This document shows, piece by piece, positions 1 through 9,106 of a stretch of 46,635 nucleotides of DNA. The stretch's first letter is position 1. Every line of letters begins with the position of its first letter. The notes under the pieces were generated by a model. The model saw nothing but the letters and a program-made list of their open reading frames with translations. It ran no database searches and was not told where the DNA came from. Source of the stretch: Flavobacterium hydatis (GTDB taxonomy: Bacteria > Bacteroidota > Bacteroidia > Flavobacteriales > Flavobacteriaceae); NCBI RefSeq assembly GCF_000737695.1, contig NZ_JPRM01000032.1, forward strand, positions 1 through 46,635, given 5' to 3'. The translations under genes and the position numbers were made by a program.

Positions 1-22
1 GAAATAAATTAAACTATTCCAG

Positions 23-541
23 ATGAAGAATGTTAGGATTATTTCTCAAATTTTGTTTTATATAACAAGAGCCGTAGCTATTTTATATCTTCTGGTAACA
101 TTGCATGCTATCATTTCATTACTTACAGAGTGGAGTTATATTGCAAAAGATGGCGGAAAGTATTTTGCAATATGTTATCCTTTTACCGATACTCCTTTTT
201 TGGTTGGAGAAAACCATTGGGGGTACAAAATTTTCAATTTTATTATTCCAATAGGATTCTACGGAATTTTCTTTTTACTACTCAGTAATGTATTTAACGT
301 ATTTAGACAACCCAAACTTTTTACCGAATATGGCGTAAAACAATTAAAATGGTTTTATCTCGCCAATATTTTTGTACCAACACTCACTATTTTATTAGCT
401 AGTGTTTTCTCTGGCGAAATAGAAGAAGGGTTGGAGTTTGTAGCAATAATTCACTTTTTCTTGGGTGTTTTTGCCTATTTTCTTGCAGCTATTTTTAAGC
501 AAGGTCTAAATTTGCAAAACGAACAAGATTTAATTATATAA
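23..541 (+). CDS. DUF2975 family membrane protein
   Basis: A 172-aa integral membrane protein with about four hydrophobic segments (roughly residues 8-32, 68-90, 113-131 and 138-160) and no enzymatic motif. The size, the four-helix layout and the small XRE-type regulator starting 3 nt downstream match the DUF2975 family, which is commonly encoded next to a YozG-like HTH protein. Seen: membrane segments and tight spacing. Known: the DUF2975/HTH pairing. Inferred: the membrane protein and the regulator act together, perhaps as a membrane-linked regulatory pair; the signal is unknown. The start is the first ATG, directly followed by a basic residue and the first helix. The promoter lies outside the window or in its first 22 bases. 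Confidence 0.75.
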   Translation: MKNVRIISQILFYITRAVAILYLLVTLHAIISLLTEWSYIAKDGGKYFAICYPFTDTPFLVGENHWGYKIFNFIIPIGFYGIFFLLLSNVFNVFRQPKLFTEYGVKQLKWFYLANIFVPTLTILLASVFSGEIEEGLEFVAIIHFFLGVFAYFLAAIFKQGLNLQNEQDLII

Positions 542-544
542 AAT

Positions 545-751
545 ATGCCAATTATAGTAAACATAGATGTTATGCTCGCCAAGCGTAAAATGCAATCTAA
601 AGAATTGGCAGAAATTCTAAATATAACTCCAGCCAATTTATCGATACTAAAAACCGGAAAGGCCAAAGGTTTTAGGTTTGATACACTAGAAGCAATTTGC
701 AAAGCGCTGGATTGCCAGCCAGGAGATATTATAGAATACGTTAGCGAATAA
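545..751 (+). CDS. Small XRE/Cro-type HTH transcriptional regulator (YozG-like)
   Basis: A 68-aa protein that is essentially one helix-turn-helix domain. Residues about 18-45 (SKELAEILNITPANLSILKT) form the HTH, and the C-terminal part 'LEAICKALDCQPGDIIEY' is the classic end of Cro/C1-type domains. There is no ligand or oligomerisation domain. It starts 3 nt after the DUF2975 gene stops, so the two are almost certainly one operon. By analogy with this pair in other bacteria it probably regulates its own operon, which is an inference. A target operator is not apparent in the available upstream bases. Confidence 0.88.
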   Translation: MPIIVNIDVMLAKRKMQSKELAEILNITPANLSILKTGKAKGFRFDTLEAICKALDCQPGDIIEYVSE

Positions 752-867
752 TTTCTATTACTTATCGTAAAATACTTGTATCAACTACTCATCATAGCTG
801 ACAGGGATTCTTTTGCATAATTTTTAAGATAAAAAAGAATAATTAATCATCATAAATCAATCAAAAA

Positions 868-1743
868 ATGAACAGTTTACAAATCAAAAAGCTACAGAAA
901 ACCTATAAAAATGGTGTTCTGGCAATTGATAATCTATCAATTGAAATAGAAAACGGAATGTTTGGCTTACTTGGTCCAAATGGCGCAGGAAAATCAACTT
1001 TAATGAAAACAATTGTTGGTTTGCAACGTCCCGATTCTGGGAGGATAACCTTTAATGATGTTGACATTGTAGATAAGCCCGAGTTTATAAAAAAACAATT
1101 AGGGTATTTGCCACAAGATTTTGGAGTATATCCTAATATTTCGGGTTATGACTTACTACATCATTTAGCCATATTAAAAGGAGTAAAGGACAAGAAAGCT
1201 CGACACAACCAAATCGTTGCTTTGTTAGAAAAAACAAATTTAATAACACATAAAGATAAAGCGGTAAGTACCTATAGTGGCGGAATGCGTCAGCGATTTG
1301 GTATAGCACAAGCCCTTCTTGGGAATCCTAAAATTATTATTGTCGATGAACCTACGGCTGGACTTGACCCTGAAGAAAGAAATCGCTTTAATAATTTATT
1401 AAGCGAAATAGGGGAGAACATCATTGTGATTCTCTCTACCCATTTAGTCGAAGATGTTAGAAATTTGTGTACCAAAATGGCAATTATAAATAAAGGGAAA
1501 CTATTACTTCATGATAATCCAGAACAACTTATAACAGCTTTAGAAGGCAAAATCTGGAAGAAGCAGATTCATAAAAATGAACTACACGATTACAAAGCCA
1601 ATTATGCTATAATATCGACACAATTACAGGCAGGAAAGCTGAGTGTAAAAGTATTTTCTGATGAGATACTTTCAGATGGATTTCAGCCTATAAAAGCTGA
1701 TCTGGAGGATGTTTATTTTTCGACTTTACAAAAAACACAGTAA
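868..1743 (+). CDS. ABC transporter ATP-binding protein
   Basis: A 291-aa ABC ATPase. Visible motifs are Walker A (GPNGAGKST, about residues 37-45), Q-loop (GYLPQDFG), signature (YSGGMRQR), Walker B with D-loop (IIIVDEPTAGLDPEER) and the switch histidine (LSTHLVED). The C-terminal ~80 residues are the usual variable extension of export/lipoprotein-type ATPases. It ends 2 nt before the permease/peptidase fusion gene, so the two form one transporter operon. Substrate unknown. The 116-bp gap upstream (752-867) probably holds its own promoter, but I find no exact TAnnTTTG there. Confidence 0.93.
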   Translation: MNSLQIKKLQKTYKNGVLAIDNLSIEIENGMFGLLGPNGAGKSTLMKTIVGLQRPDSGRITFNDVDIVDKPEFIKKQLGYLPQDFGVYPNISGYDLLHHLAILKGVKDKKARHNQIVALLEKTNLITHKDKAVSTYSGGMRQRFGIAQALLGNPKIIIVDEPTAGLDPEERNRFNNLLSEIGENIIVILSTHLVEDVRNLCTKMAIINKGKLLLHDNPEQLITALEGKIWKKQIHKNELHDYKANYAIISTQLQAGKLSVKVFSDEILSDGFQPIKADLEDVYFSTLQKTQ

Positions 1744-1745
1744 TC

Positions 1746-4700
1746 ATGTTACGTCATTTAGTATTCTTCGAATGGAAATTTTATAGTCGCAAAATTTCAT
1801 TTTATATCATGCTACTTTTATTCTTAGTATTAGGTATTTTGGTTGGTACATCGGCGGGTATTTCGTTCCCAAATATTACGTATAATTCGCCTTATGCAAT
1901 AAATTTTATAGTTGGATTATTTTCTTTGGCAAGTTTATTTCCCATAGTAATAATGGTCTCACAGAGTTTATTGAGAGAAAAAGATAATCGTTTTGAACAA
2001 TTATTATACACTACACCCATAACTGTTAGGAACTATTTTGTAAGCCGATTTCTGTTTGTATTTGGAGTAGCAATTATTACTTTTTTATTATTTCTTTTTG
2101 GATATATAACTGGGCATTTAATAACAATTGATGCGAGCGAAAAGTGGGGTGTTTTTCATCTTAGTTATTATCTCCATGCTTTTTTGGTAATTGTTGTACC
2201 CAATATATTTTTATGTACCGTTATAGTTTCTTGCACAGCTTGGTTTGGCCAAAGCAAAATGTTGATTTACTTAAGCGGTTTGGGTATTTATGTTTTGTAT
2301 ATGGTGGGATCTATTTTCTCGAACTCACCACTTATTGCAGGAGCTTCACCAGCATCTGCGTCGGCTATGAAGTTGGCTGCAAAACTCGATCCTTTTGGTA
2401 TGGCAGCCTTTTTTGAACAAACATATCAATGGACAGCTTTCCAGAGAAATACAACTTTATTGCATCTCTCTGGGAATGTATTATTTAATAGAGTTGCCAT
2501 TTTATTATTTGCAACAGCATTACTTTTTACAACCTATAAATTATTTCGATTCAAAATTTCTAATAATCATAAAAAGAAAACATTCAAATTAAGTGAAACT
2601 CTATCAAATGAAATCATTTATGATGAGGTAGAAACCAAAACGGAGGGGAATAGATATTTTGCATCAACATTATTTAGCTATCTTAAAATCGATTTATTAT
2701 CGACGATTAAAAGTCTACCATTTGTATTACTTATTGCGATAACCTGTTTTGTATTGGGAATGGAAATGTATGGAGCGATTGAAGGCGGAATTCGATTACC
2801 CGAAAACTATGTAACGACAGGTTTGATGACAAATACTATTTTGGCAACCGTTCCTATATTATTTGTTTTTGCGATGTTGTTTTACGGAAGTGAATTGGTT
2901 TGGAAAAGCAAAAATGTAAATTTTTATAGTATCGAAAATTCAACTCCTTTTTCGCAAACTTCATTATTTATTTCGAAATGTATTACACTAATTACTATTA
3001 TATTTTTATTGCTTATCTCATGTATTACTTTAGGAGTACTATTTCAAAAAATATATCAATATCCGATACTAGATTTAAGCGTTTATATCTTGTTATTTTA
3101 CTTTATTGGTTTACCAGCATCACTTTGCGGAATAGTTATTATCGCTTTGCAATATTTAATTAAACATAAATATTTAGCACTTTCTGTAGCAGGATTATTC
3201 CTGATACTGACAAATACTTCGTTAGGAAAAGCTTTCGGATTTTCGCATCCATTGCTGCGGTTTGCAACTTTTTTGCCTGATAGATTTAGTGATGTAAATG
3301 GTTTTGGATATTTGCCTAAAGCATTCTTGGTGAATATGGTTTATAGTCTGTCATTTGCCTTATTTCTGGCTGTTGTAGCAATTTTATTTAGCAATAAATC
3401 GTTCTTTAAAGTAAAGCCAAAACAGATTCTCATTCTAGTATTACCATTGATTGTAATGATGATTTCGGGCTATTATATTATATCAAAAAGTACTATAATC
3501 TCCAAAACGGAACAGACTAATTGGGCGCAGGAATATGAAGAAAAATATAAAGTTTATAAAACTTTACCACAACCAAGTATTACTGATGTAAAAACTACAA
3601 TCGATTTATATCCTGAGGAAAATAGTTATAAAGTAAAAGGAACATATAGAATTGAAAATAAAACAAACTCTAAATTTTCAAAGATTTTAATCAATGCCAG
3701 TACTATTATTAAATGGAATTCTATCGATTCTCCACAATTAATTTTAGACAAAAAAGATATAAAGTTTGGGCAGTATCTATTTAAATTAAAAAACAATATG
3801 CTTCCTAATGAAAGTATTACTTTAAGCTTTGATTTTGAATATAAAATAGAACCACTACAAGGACATCAACCTTTTAATGCAATAGTAGAGAATGGTGCTT
3901 TTATGCGAATTAGCAATTATTTCCCGAGTATCGGATATAATGCAGATAATGAAATAGAAGATGAAAACGAGAGAAAAAAGAGGAATCTTCCTTTGAATCA
4001 ATTGACCAAAGTTGATGCTCTATTGGCAAATCCATACAATTATGAGTTTATAAATCTTGATGCTACAATTTCTACTTCGGGAAATCAAACGGCTGTTTTT
4101 GTTGGAGAATTACTGAACAAGTATGCTAAAAATAATCGCGATTATTTTCATTATCTAGCAAAAGATATTCCTTTTCGTTTTGGAGTTTCATCAGCAAAAT
4201 ACGCCATGAAAAAGTCAAAATATAACAATATTGATATTGAAGTTTTATACCATCCAAACCATTATCAGAATATAAATCATTTGATAAATAGTATTAAAAA
4301 ATCATTAGAATATTGTGAGAAGAACTTTGGGAGTTATCCTTATAAAACCATTCGATTTGCAGAGATAAGTAGTTTTACCAGCGGATTTGCAGCAACTGCT
4401 TATCCAGCAACAATTTTTATAAACGAAAAGCAATTACATTTAAACTTGCTTGCCGACAAACAACAAGATATTATTAACGAATTGGCAGGACACGAACTAT
4501 CGCATCAATGGTGGGGGAACGTACAATTAAAGCCTGATTACCGAGAGGGTAGTGGTGTACTTACTGAAAGTCTAGCACAATATACCGAACTGATGTTGTA
4601 CAAAAACGCACACGGCAAAGCAAAAATGGAAGAAATGATAGATTTGCATAAAGAACTTTATGAGAGCGAAAAAGCCTTTAGCGGCGAAGAATCTTTGTAT

Positions 4701-4928
4701 AAGTCAAACCCCAATAATAGTAATGTAATTTATAATAAAGGTATTTTAAAGATGTATGAACTCTATCTCATACTTGGTGAAGAAAAAATAAATCTAGCCC
4801 TGAAAAATTTATTATCAAAACATAAATTTCCCTTGCAACCCGCTACAACTTTAGATTTAATTACGGAACTCAAAGCCGTCTCGGAATTGAGTAAACATCA
4901 TAAGATTGATAAGTTGTTTATGGAGTGA
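1746..4928 (+). CDS. ABC transporter permease fused to M1-type aminopeptidase domain
   Basis: A 1060-aa fusion. The N-terminal ~590 residues contain two sets of transmembrane helices typical of ABC-2 type permeases. The C-terminal part, about 600-1060, is an extracytoplasmic M1 (gluzincin) peptidase-like domain with zinc motif HELSHQWWGN (H916, E917, H920) and a distal TES glutamate at about 941. The spacing between the second His and that Glu is about 20 residues, slightly longer than the classical 18, as expected for this fused subfamily. A canonical GxMEN exopeptidase motif is not evident; the equivalent region reads SGFAATAYP. The gene starts 2 nt after the ATPase. Such permease/peptidase fusions are common in Bacteroidota; the substrate is unknown. 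A strong hairpin terminator follows at 4951-4982. Confidence 0.9.
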   Translation: MLRHLVFFEWKFYSRKISFYIMLLLFLVLGILVGTSAGISFPNITYNSPYAINFIVGLFSLASLFPIVIMVSQSLLREKDNRFEQLLYTTPITVRNYFVSRFLFVFGVAIITFLLFLFGYITGHLITIDASEKWGVFHLSYYLHAFLVIVVPNIFLCTVIVSCTAWFGQSKMLIYLSGLGIYVLYMVGSIFSNSPLIAGASPASASAMKLAAKLDPFGMAAFFEQTYQWTAFQRNTTLLHLSGNVLFNRVAILLFATALLFTTYKLFRFKISNNHKKKTFKLSETLSNEIIYDEVETKTEGNRYFASTLFSYLKIDLLSTIKSLPFVLLIAITCFVLGMEMYGAIEGGIRLPENYVTTGLMTNTILATVPILFVFAMLFYGSELVWKSKNVNFYSIENSTPFSQTSLFISKCITLITIIFLLLISCITLGVLFQKIYQYPILDLSVYILLFYFIGLPASLCGIVIIALQYLIKHKYLALSVAGLFLILTNTSLGKAFGFSHPLLRFATFLPDRFSDVNGFGYLPKAFLVNMVYSLSFALFLAVVAILFSNKSFFKVKPKQILILVLPLIVMMISGYYIISKSTIISKTEQTNWAQEYEEKYKVYKTLPQPSITDVKTTIDLYPEENSYKVKGTYRIENKTNSKFSKILINASTIIKWNSIDSPQLILDKKDIKFGQYLFKLKNNMLPNESITLSFDFEYKIEPLQGHQPFNAIVENGAFMRISNYFPSIGYNADNEIEDENERKKRNLPLNQLTKVDALLANPYNYEFINLDATISTSGNQTAVFVGELLNKYAKNNRDYFHYLAKDIPFRFGVSSAKYAMKKSKYNNIDIEVLYHPNHYQNINHLINSIKKSLEYCEKNFGSYPYKTIRFAEISSFTSGFAATAYPATIFINEKQLHLNLLADKQQDIINELAGHELSHQWWGNVQLKPDYREGSGVLTESLAQYTELMLYKNAHGKAKMEEMIDLHKELYESEKAFSGEESLYKSNPNNSNVIYNKGILKMYELYLILGEEKINLALKNLLSKHKFPLQPATTLDLITELKAVSELSKHHKIDKLFME

Positions 4929-4950
4929 GGATATAGGTTTAATTTGTATT

Positions 4951-4982
4951 AAAAAAGCAACTCAGTTACGAGTTGCTTTTTT
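4951..4982. terminator. Bidirectional hairpin terminator
   Basis: Perfect 13-bp inverted repeat: AAAAAAGCAACTC (4951-4963), loop AGTTAC, GAGTTGCTTTTTT (4970-4982). The stem has a T tract on either strand. It sits between the end of the plus-strand ABC operon and the end of the minus-strand RHS/immunity operon, so it can serve both convergent units. Confidence 0.88.
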
Positions 4983-5052
4983 GTTATTCTTGTAGGTAAT
5001 TTGTTATGGGTACGGAAAGGATTTCCTCGCTATCTTGGAGCTGGGATATTAA

Positions 5053-5493
5053 CTATCTAATTGGGTATTTCTTCAAATCCTTTTCTAAAGAAGATAATAT
5101 AGATTCTAATTCTAAGGACTTTAAGTCAAAATTAATTTTATATTCTTCATCGACTCCATATACATATTTATCTTTATTTGGATGAAAATTAAAATCCAAA
5201 TTCACAATTAAAATTTGTTCATTTCCTTTATAACTAAATGATAGTTCATGCTCTAAAAAATCTATTCTCGTGCTACTTAACATAGAATCGTTTTTTAATG
5301 CTAAAAACCAGTTATATAAATTTACTAGTTCAAAAGTATTTAAAAAAGCTCCACTGCTTTTCCATCTATTTTCATAATCTTGAGCATAAATAGTTATATT
5401 TAGCCAATTCAAATCTTCTTTAAAATTAGAAAATTGAAATTCATAACTATTAATGGTTAAAGAAAATTGCTTGTAATCGTCTTTTATTAACAT
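5053..5493 (-). CDS. Putative immunity protein for the RHS toxin (WapI-like)
   Basis: A 146-aa soluble, acidic protein without signal peptide or membrane segment. It begins 2 nt after the stop of the RHS toxin gene, the canonical position for a cognate immunity gene. The layout resembles the WapI-type immunity family: an early DLNWLNI strand, a central 'LNTFELVNLYNWFLAL' helix, a mid 'FLEHELSFSY' segment and a terminal KKYPIR comparable to the FPxR ending of that family. Seen: position, size, composition. Inferred: it neutralises the toxin tip of the upstream RHS protein in the cytoplasm. A profile search could confirm or reject the family assignment. Confidence 0.62.
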   Translation of the reverse strand: MLIKDDYKQFSLTINSYEFQFSNFKEDLNWLNITIYAQDYENRWKSSGAFLNTFELVNLYNWFLALKNDSMLSSTRIDFLEHELSFSYKGNEQILIVNLDFNFHPNKDKYVYGVDEEYKINFDLKSLELESILSSLEKDLKKYPIR

Positions 5494-5495
5494 AA

Positions 5496-8400
5496 CTATC
5501 TAATATTTTTTGCAGGTCTAATTGTAACAATAATTTTTGTTTCTGCATTCCAAATTACTTCTAAACCTTTATAAGATTTACCGATAGAACCACTTCCTGC
5601 ATCAAAAGAGACTCCTTTATTAAATATCTGCTTGATATCATTTAAGGTATTAAAACCTAAATTTGAGGTTCTAATATCTTTCAACCTCTTGATAGCATGA
5701 CCAGAAAGGGAAAAACCACTAGCCCCAAATGCTTTGACAAGTTGTTGATGAGTCAATCCTCTTAATGGCATATTTTGAATTAATCCTTTGAATTTAAGGA
5801 TTGATACCCCTCCTCCAATACCAATATTTCCTAACATCCCAGCTCCCCCTAAAGGCCTTATCCCAAAAGTAGTTCCATCAGCACTTACTTGATAAACCAC
5901 ACCTGTTTCTGGGTCAGTCCATTCTCTTTTTTCTAAGGTAAACCATATTTTACCTATAATTGAAGTTTTTGCGTCAAGTACTCTTTTCTTTTTTGGCGGA
6001 TCTCCATCTTCGACTTCTTCTATATCAGAAGCAGTAGCAATTGATTTCTGGCTTGTTTTAGTTTCAGGAAGCTCAGGATTTTCAAACATACTAGCTTCTT
6101 TGTAATTTTCATTTGCAAATGAACCTTGATGTCTATCTGACCAAGTTTGGTGCCTACCATTTATATTTCCGCTATTATGCTCATATGAATTTGTCGCTTC
6201 CATCCCATCAGGGTCAATAAAAAACACTGGATTATTAAGCGCATATGTAAAGGAAGAAAAACGTCTCGATGTTTCTGCCAATGGGTCAATATTCATCCAT
6301 CTACCAAGCGCAGGGTCATAATTTCTAGCATGATAGTCATAAAGGTTCAACTGGAAGCCATTTATGTTATCGTCTTGTAATTCTTTACCATTATACTTAT
6401 ATTTCTGTGCAGTAGCATTTCCTAAAGCAACTGTTGCACCATTATATCCTTTTTGTTTGAGACCGAAAGGGTAGTAGTTGTTTTCTTCTACAATGCTCAG
6501 GTTCTTATCATAACTCAATCGCACATTTCCTAAATGGTCTTTGTATTGGTAAATATACTCATAAGTTCCCGAATTATTACTCACATATCCCTCAGGTTGA
6601 GAGAAAAATTGTAGGGTATTGTTCTCATAAATAAAACCTCCCGCATAATCGGTAGTAATACCTGTACTTATTATTTTGCGCTGTTTCACACCAGTGGCAT
6701 CATATACATAATCTATAGTTCCTGATGGGAAAGTAATCTTAGTAGGTAAACTTAAATAATTATAAGCAATAGCCGAGATACCTTTGTTAGCATCATTTGT
6801 CATGTTTCCGTTAAAGTCATAACCATATTCCACAGGAATGTCTACTCCATTTTTAAATCCTTCGGTACTACCAGAGGAATCTTCTACCTTGATAAGTTTA
6901 TTTCCGTTATCGTAAGTATATGCCAAGATATCCATATTACCAAAAGAAGTAGCATTTATATCCCTATGTCCTAATCTCGTTAAGTTCATGATATTTCCGT
7001 TCTTATCATAATCTAATCCTTCGTTATACCTACCAGGATTTAGAGTTGAAATGTCATTAGCTAGTGTCAGCCTGTTTAAAGCATCGTAGGTATAGGCATA
7101 ACTTTTTAAACTAGAATCAGTATTAGCCGTTTTCCATAAAGTCTGGCTAATGTTTCCGTTGTATAGCTTTCCTGTAGCGCTATCATTGTAATTAATCTGA
7201 AAAGCAAATAAATTACTTCCGATAGCATTAATATTATTGATATTTTTAAGCCATCCACGAATGTTATAACCATAAGATATAGTTTGTAATCGAGATTGAG
7301 TTGTTTTCCCACCCACACTTTTCTTGTCCAATTGACCTAAATTATCATAACTATTGGTTGCAATAAGTTCAGGAGTTTGGTTGTTAATGGTTTGTTTTTG
7401 GTTAAGTAACCTGCTCATATGATCATAGGTAAAAGCATCAACAATCTTAATTTCTGCTGCAGTTCCCTTTTTATGAGTTGTGGTAGTTTCTAGAGGCTTT
7501 CCTCCAAAATCAAGCAAACTAGCCGAGGTACTTACCGTTCCTAAATAGTTGTTTTTGCTGTAGCTATAAATTGGTCTTCCTTTGTCATCATAGTAATTTA
7601 CATTGGTCGTCCAGCTGGTAGTTCCTAGTACACGTATTTTGCTTCCTGTAGCAAGACCTTTCACATTAGTTGCTGTAGTTGCAGAACTACCGTCAAGGTC
7701 AAAACTGTAATCGTCGTAATAACTAATGGTCAATAAATCAATTCCTGTATTCGGGAAAGCAACATTGGTATAGTTTACACTTGTCTGTGCAATATTTATA
7801 GCAACGGTTTGTTTGCTCTCGAACAAAACAGTACCATTAGCTAAACGCTGAATATCCGCTCTGTTTTTTTCAGTAGTATTTGTATATTCCCCAGTATAAA
7901 CAGGTCTGCTAAAGGCATCGTATTTGGTAAACATCCATTTGTTGGAGTCTCTTAAATTAACATCTTGAGTAAGAATTGGTCTGTCGAGTTTATCATAAAC
8001 TATATATTCCCATTCCTTACCAGGAAGTTTTTTCTCGATTAAGCGATTGCGATCATCATAACGGTATTGATAACATAAATCCTTCAAAGTAAGTTCAGTA
8101 ATTAAACCTTCAGCCTTAGGAGGTAATACCAAAGTAAGGTTACCGTAATTATCATATACGTAGTAGGTATCATGAGCTCCGTTATTATAGGTTCTCTTGA
8201 GTACAACACGACCCTCTTTATCTTTAAATTCTTCGGTGGTATTGTTTGTTCCACTGGAAGCAATCCAGTTTTCATTTTTGGTAACGGTTTTATACAATTG
8301 GTTAGCAGCATAGGCAGCAACTGTAACCGAGGGAACATAAACTCCATTTGTATCAAGTGAAGTGCTTACTGCATAAAGTTTAACCGCATCGGCATCCGTA

Positions 8401-9104
8401 TTAGCTACATAATCTAGTTTTATCTCATGGCCAGAACCTATAGCCCAATCCTTACCAGGAGCAGCTTGTTGCAATACTCGATTAAGCGGAGAGTCTTCAA
8501 AGGCTTTTTGAGAGAATGGGTTTGGAGTAACACCAGTAAAGTCAGATGAATAAAAAGTACCATAATGCGTATTGGCTCTGCTAACAGCAGTAGTATTATT
8601 TCTAAAAGCTGCAGTAAGACCATCCTTTTCCATATAAGGCAGATATTCTTTGTCTTGCCTTCCAAAACCATCGTATAGTATCGGAACTACAAGATCTTGT
8701 TTGGTAGGCGATGCTTTTATGGCGATACTTTGCATAGGTCTTCCTAATCCATCAAAATAAGTGATGTTCTCAATGACATCGCTATTGTTTACAATTGCTG
8801 CAGGATCAGTCATTGGAGCCTGAAAAGTACGAGTAAAGATGTAATTTTCTTTACTTGGTGTAAGTGATATATAAGCATCAGAACTTACTTTGGCCACAAA
8901 CGTACTCCCAGCCTGTATGTGTGTATTGGGGCTAAGAATAATACTTTGTGTAGCGATAAGAGTTACAGGACCCGTTGCAGCTGTAACCGTATAATTGGTT
9001 GCCGGTGGTTCTGGTTTTATTATCGTTATAGGAGTCTGGGCATGTAGAGTAGCCGTTATAAAAAACAATAAAACGGCAGTATATTGGGATAAAGTTTTTA
9101 TCAT
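5496..9104 (-). CDS. DUF6443-type RHS repeat protein with C-terminal RNase-like toxin tip
   Basis: A 1202-aa secreted RHS protein. Signal peptide about residues 1-22 (ending LHAQ). A DUF6443-like N-terminal region follows, starting near residue 100 (ENITYFDGLGRPMQ). Then come many YD repeats (YDNYGNLT, YDDRNRLIEK, YDALNRLTL, YDKNGNIM), and the RHS-associated core with DPALGRWMNIDP (from residue 930) closing at DPDGM (964-968). The 234 residues after the core are a variable tip. It ends with SGHAIKRLKDIR, an internal glycine-rich turn and IIVTIRPAKNIR, a pattern typical of BECR/RelE-like ribonuclease toxins. The gene lies 2 nt after the TcB-like gene and 2 nt before the immunity candidate. No type IX sorting domain is present. 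By analogy the core forms a shell that releases the tip by cleavage; that is inference. Confidence 0.88.
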   Translation of the reverse strand: MIKTLSQYTAVLLFFITATLHAQTPITIIKPEPPATNYTVTAATGPVTLIATQSIILSPNTHIQAGSTFVAKVSSDAYISLTPSKENYIFTRTFQAPMTDPAAIVNNSDVIENITYFDGLGRPMQSIAIKASPTKQDLVVPILYDGFGRQDKEYLPYMEKDGLTAAFRNNTTAVSRANTHYGTFYSSDFTGVTPNPFSQKAFEDSPLNRVLQQAAPGKDWAIGSGHEIKLDYVANTDADAVKLYAVSTSLDTNGVYVPSVTVAAYAANQLYKTVTKNENWIASSGTNNTTEEFKDKEGRVVLKRTYNNGAHDTYYVYDNYGNLTLVLPPKAEGLITELTLKDLCYQYRYDDRNRLIEKKLPGKEWEYIVYDKLDRPILTQDVNLRDSNKWMFTKYDAFSRPVYTGEYTNTTEKNRADIQRLANGTVLFESKQTVAINIAQTSVNYTNVAFPNTGIDLLTISYYDDYSFDLDGSSATTATNVKGLATGSKIRVLGTTSWTTNVNYYDDKGRPIYSYSKNNYLGTVSTSASLLDFGGKPLETTTTHKKGTAAEIKIVDAFTYDHMSRLLNQKQTINNQTPELIATNSYDNLGQLDKKSVGGKTTQSRLQTISYGYNIRGWLKNINNINAIGSNLFAFQINYNDSATGKLYNGNISQTLWKTANTDSSLKSYAYTYDALNRLTLANDISTLNPGRYNEGLDYDKNGNIMNLTRLGHRDINATSFGNMDILAYTYDNGNKLIKVEDSSGSTEGFKNGVDIPVEYGYDFNGNMTNDANKGISAIAYNYLSLPTKITFPSGTIDYVYDATGVKQRKIISTGITTDYAGGFIYENNTLQFFSQPEGYVSNNSGTYEYIYQYKDHLGNVRLSYDKNLSIVEENNYYPFGLKQKGYNGATVALGNATAQKYKYNGKELQDDNINGFQLNLYDYHARNYDPALGRWMNIDPLAETSRRFSSFTYALNNPVFFIDPDGMEATNSYEHNSGNINGRHQTWSDRHQGSFANENYKEASMFENPELPETKTSQKSIATASDIEEVEDGDPPKKKRVLDAKTSIIGKIWFTLEKREWTDPETGVVYQVSADGTTFGIRPLGGAGMLGNIGIGGGVSILKFKGLIQNMPLRGLTHQQLVKAFGASGFSLSGHAIKRLKDIRTSNLGFNTLNDIKQIFNKGVSFDAGSGSIGKSYKGLEVIWNAETKIIVTIRPAKNIR
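5499..6200 (-). other. Variable toxin tip of RHS protein 1 (BECR-like)
   Basis: Region encoding residues 969-1202 of the RHS protein, downstream of the DPDGM core boundary. A polar linker (EEVEDGDPPKKKRVL) precedes a compact C-terminal domain with His-Ala-x-x-Arg (HAIKRLKDIR) and a terminal VTIRP strand. These positions carry catalytic His/Arg/Thr residues in many BECR-fold RNases. RNase activity is an inference from this pattern, not shown. Confidence 0.55.
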
Positions 9105-9106
9105 GA

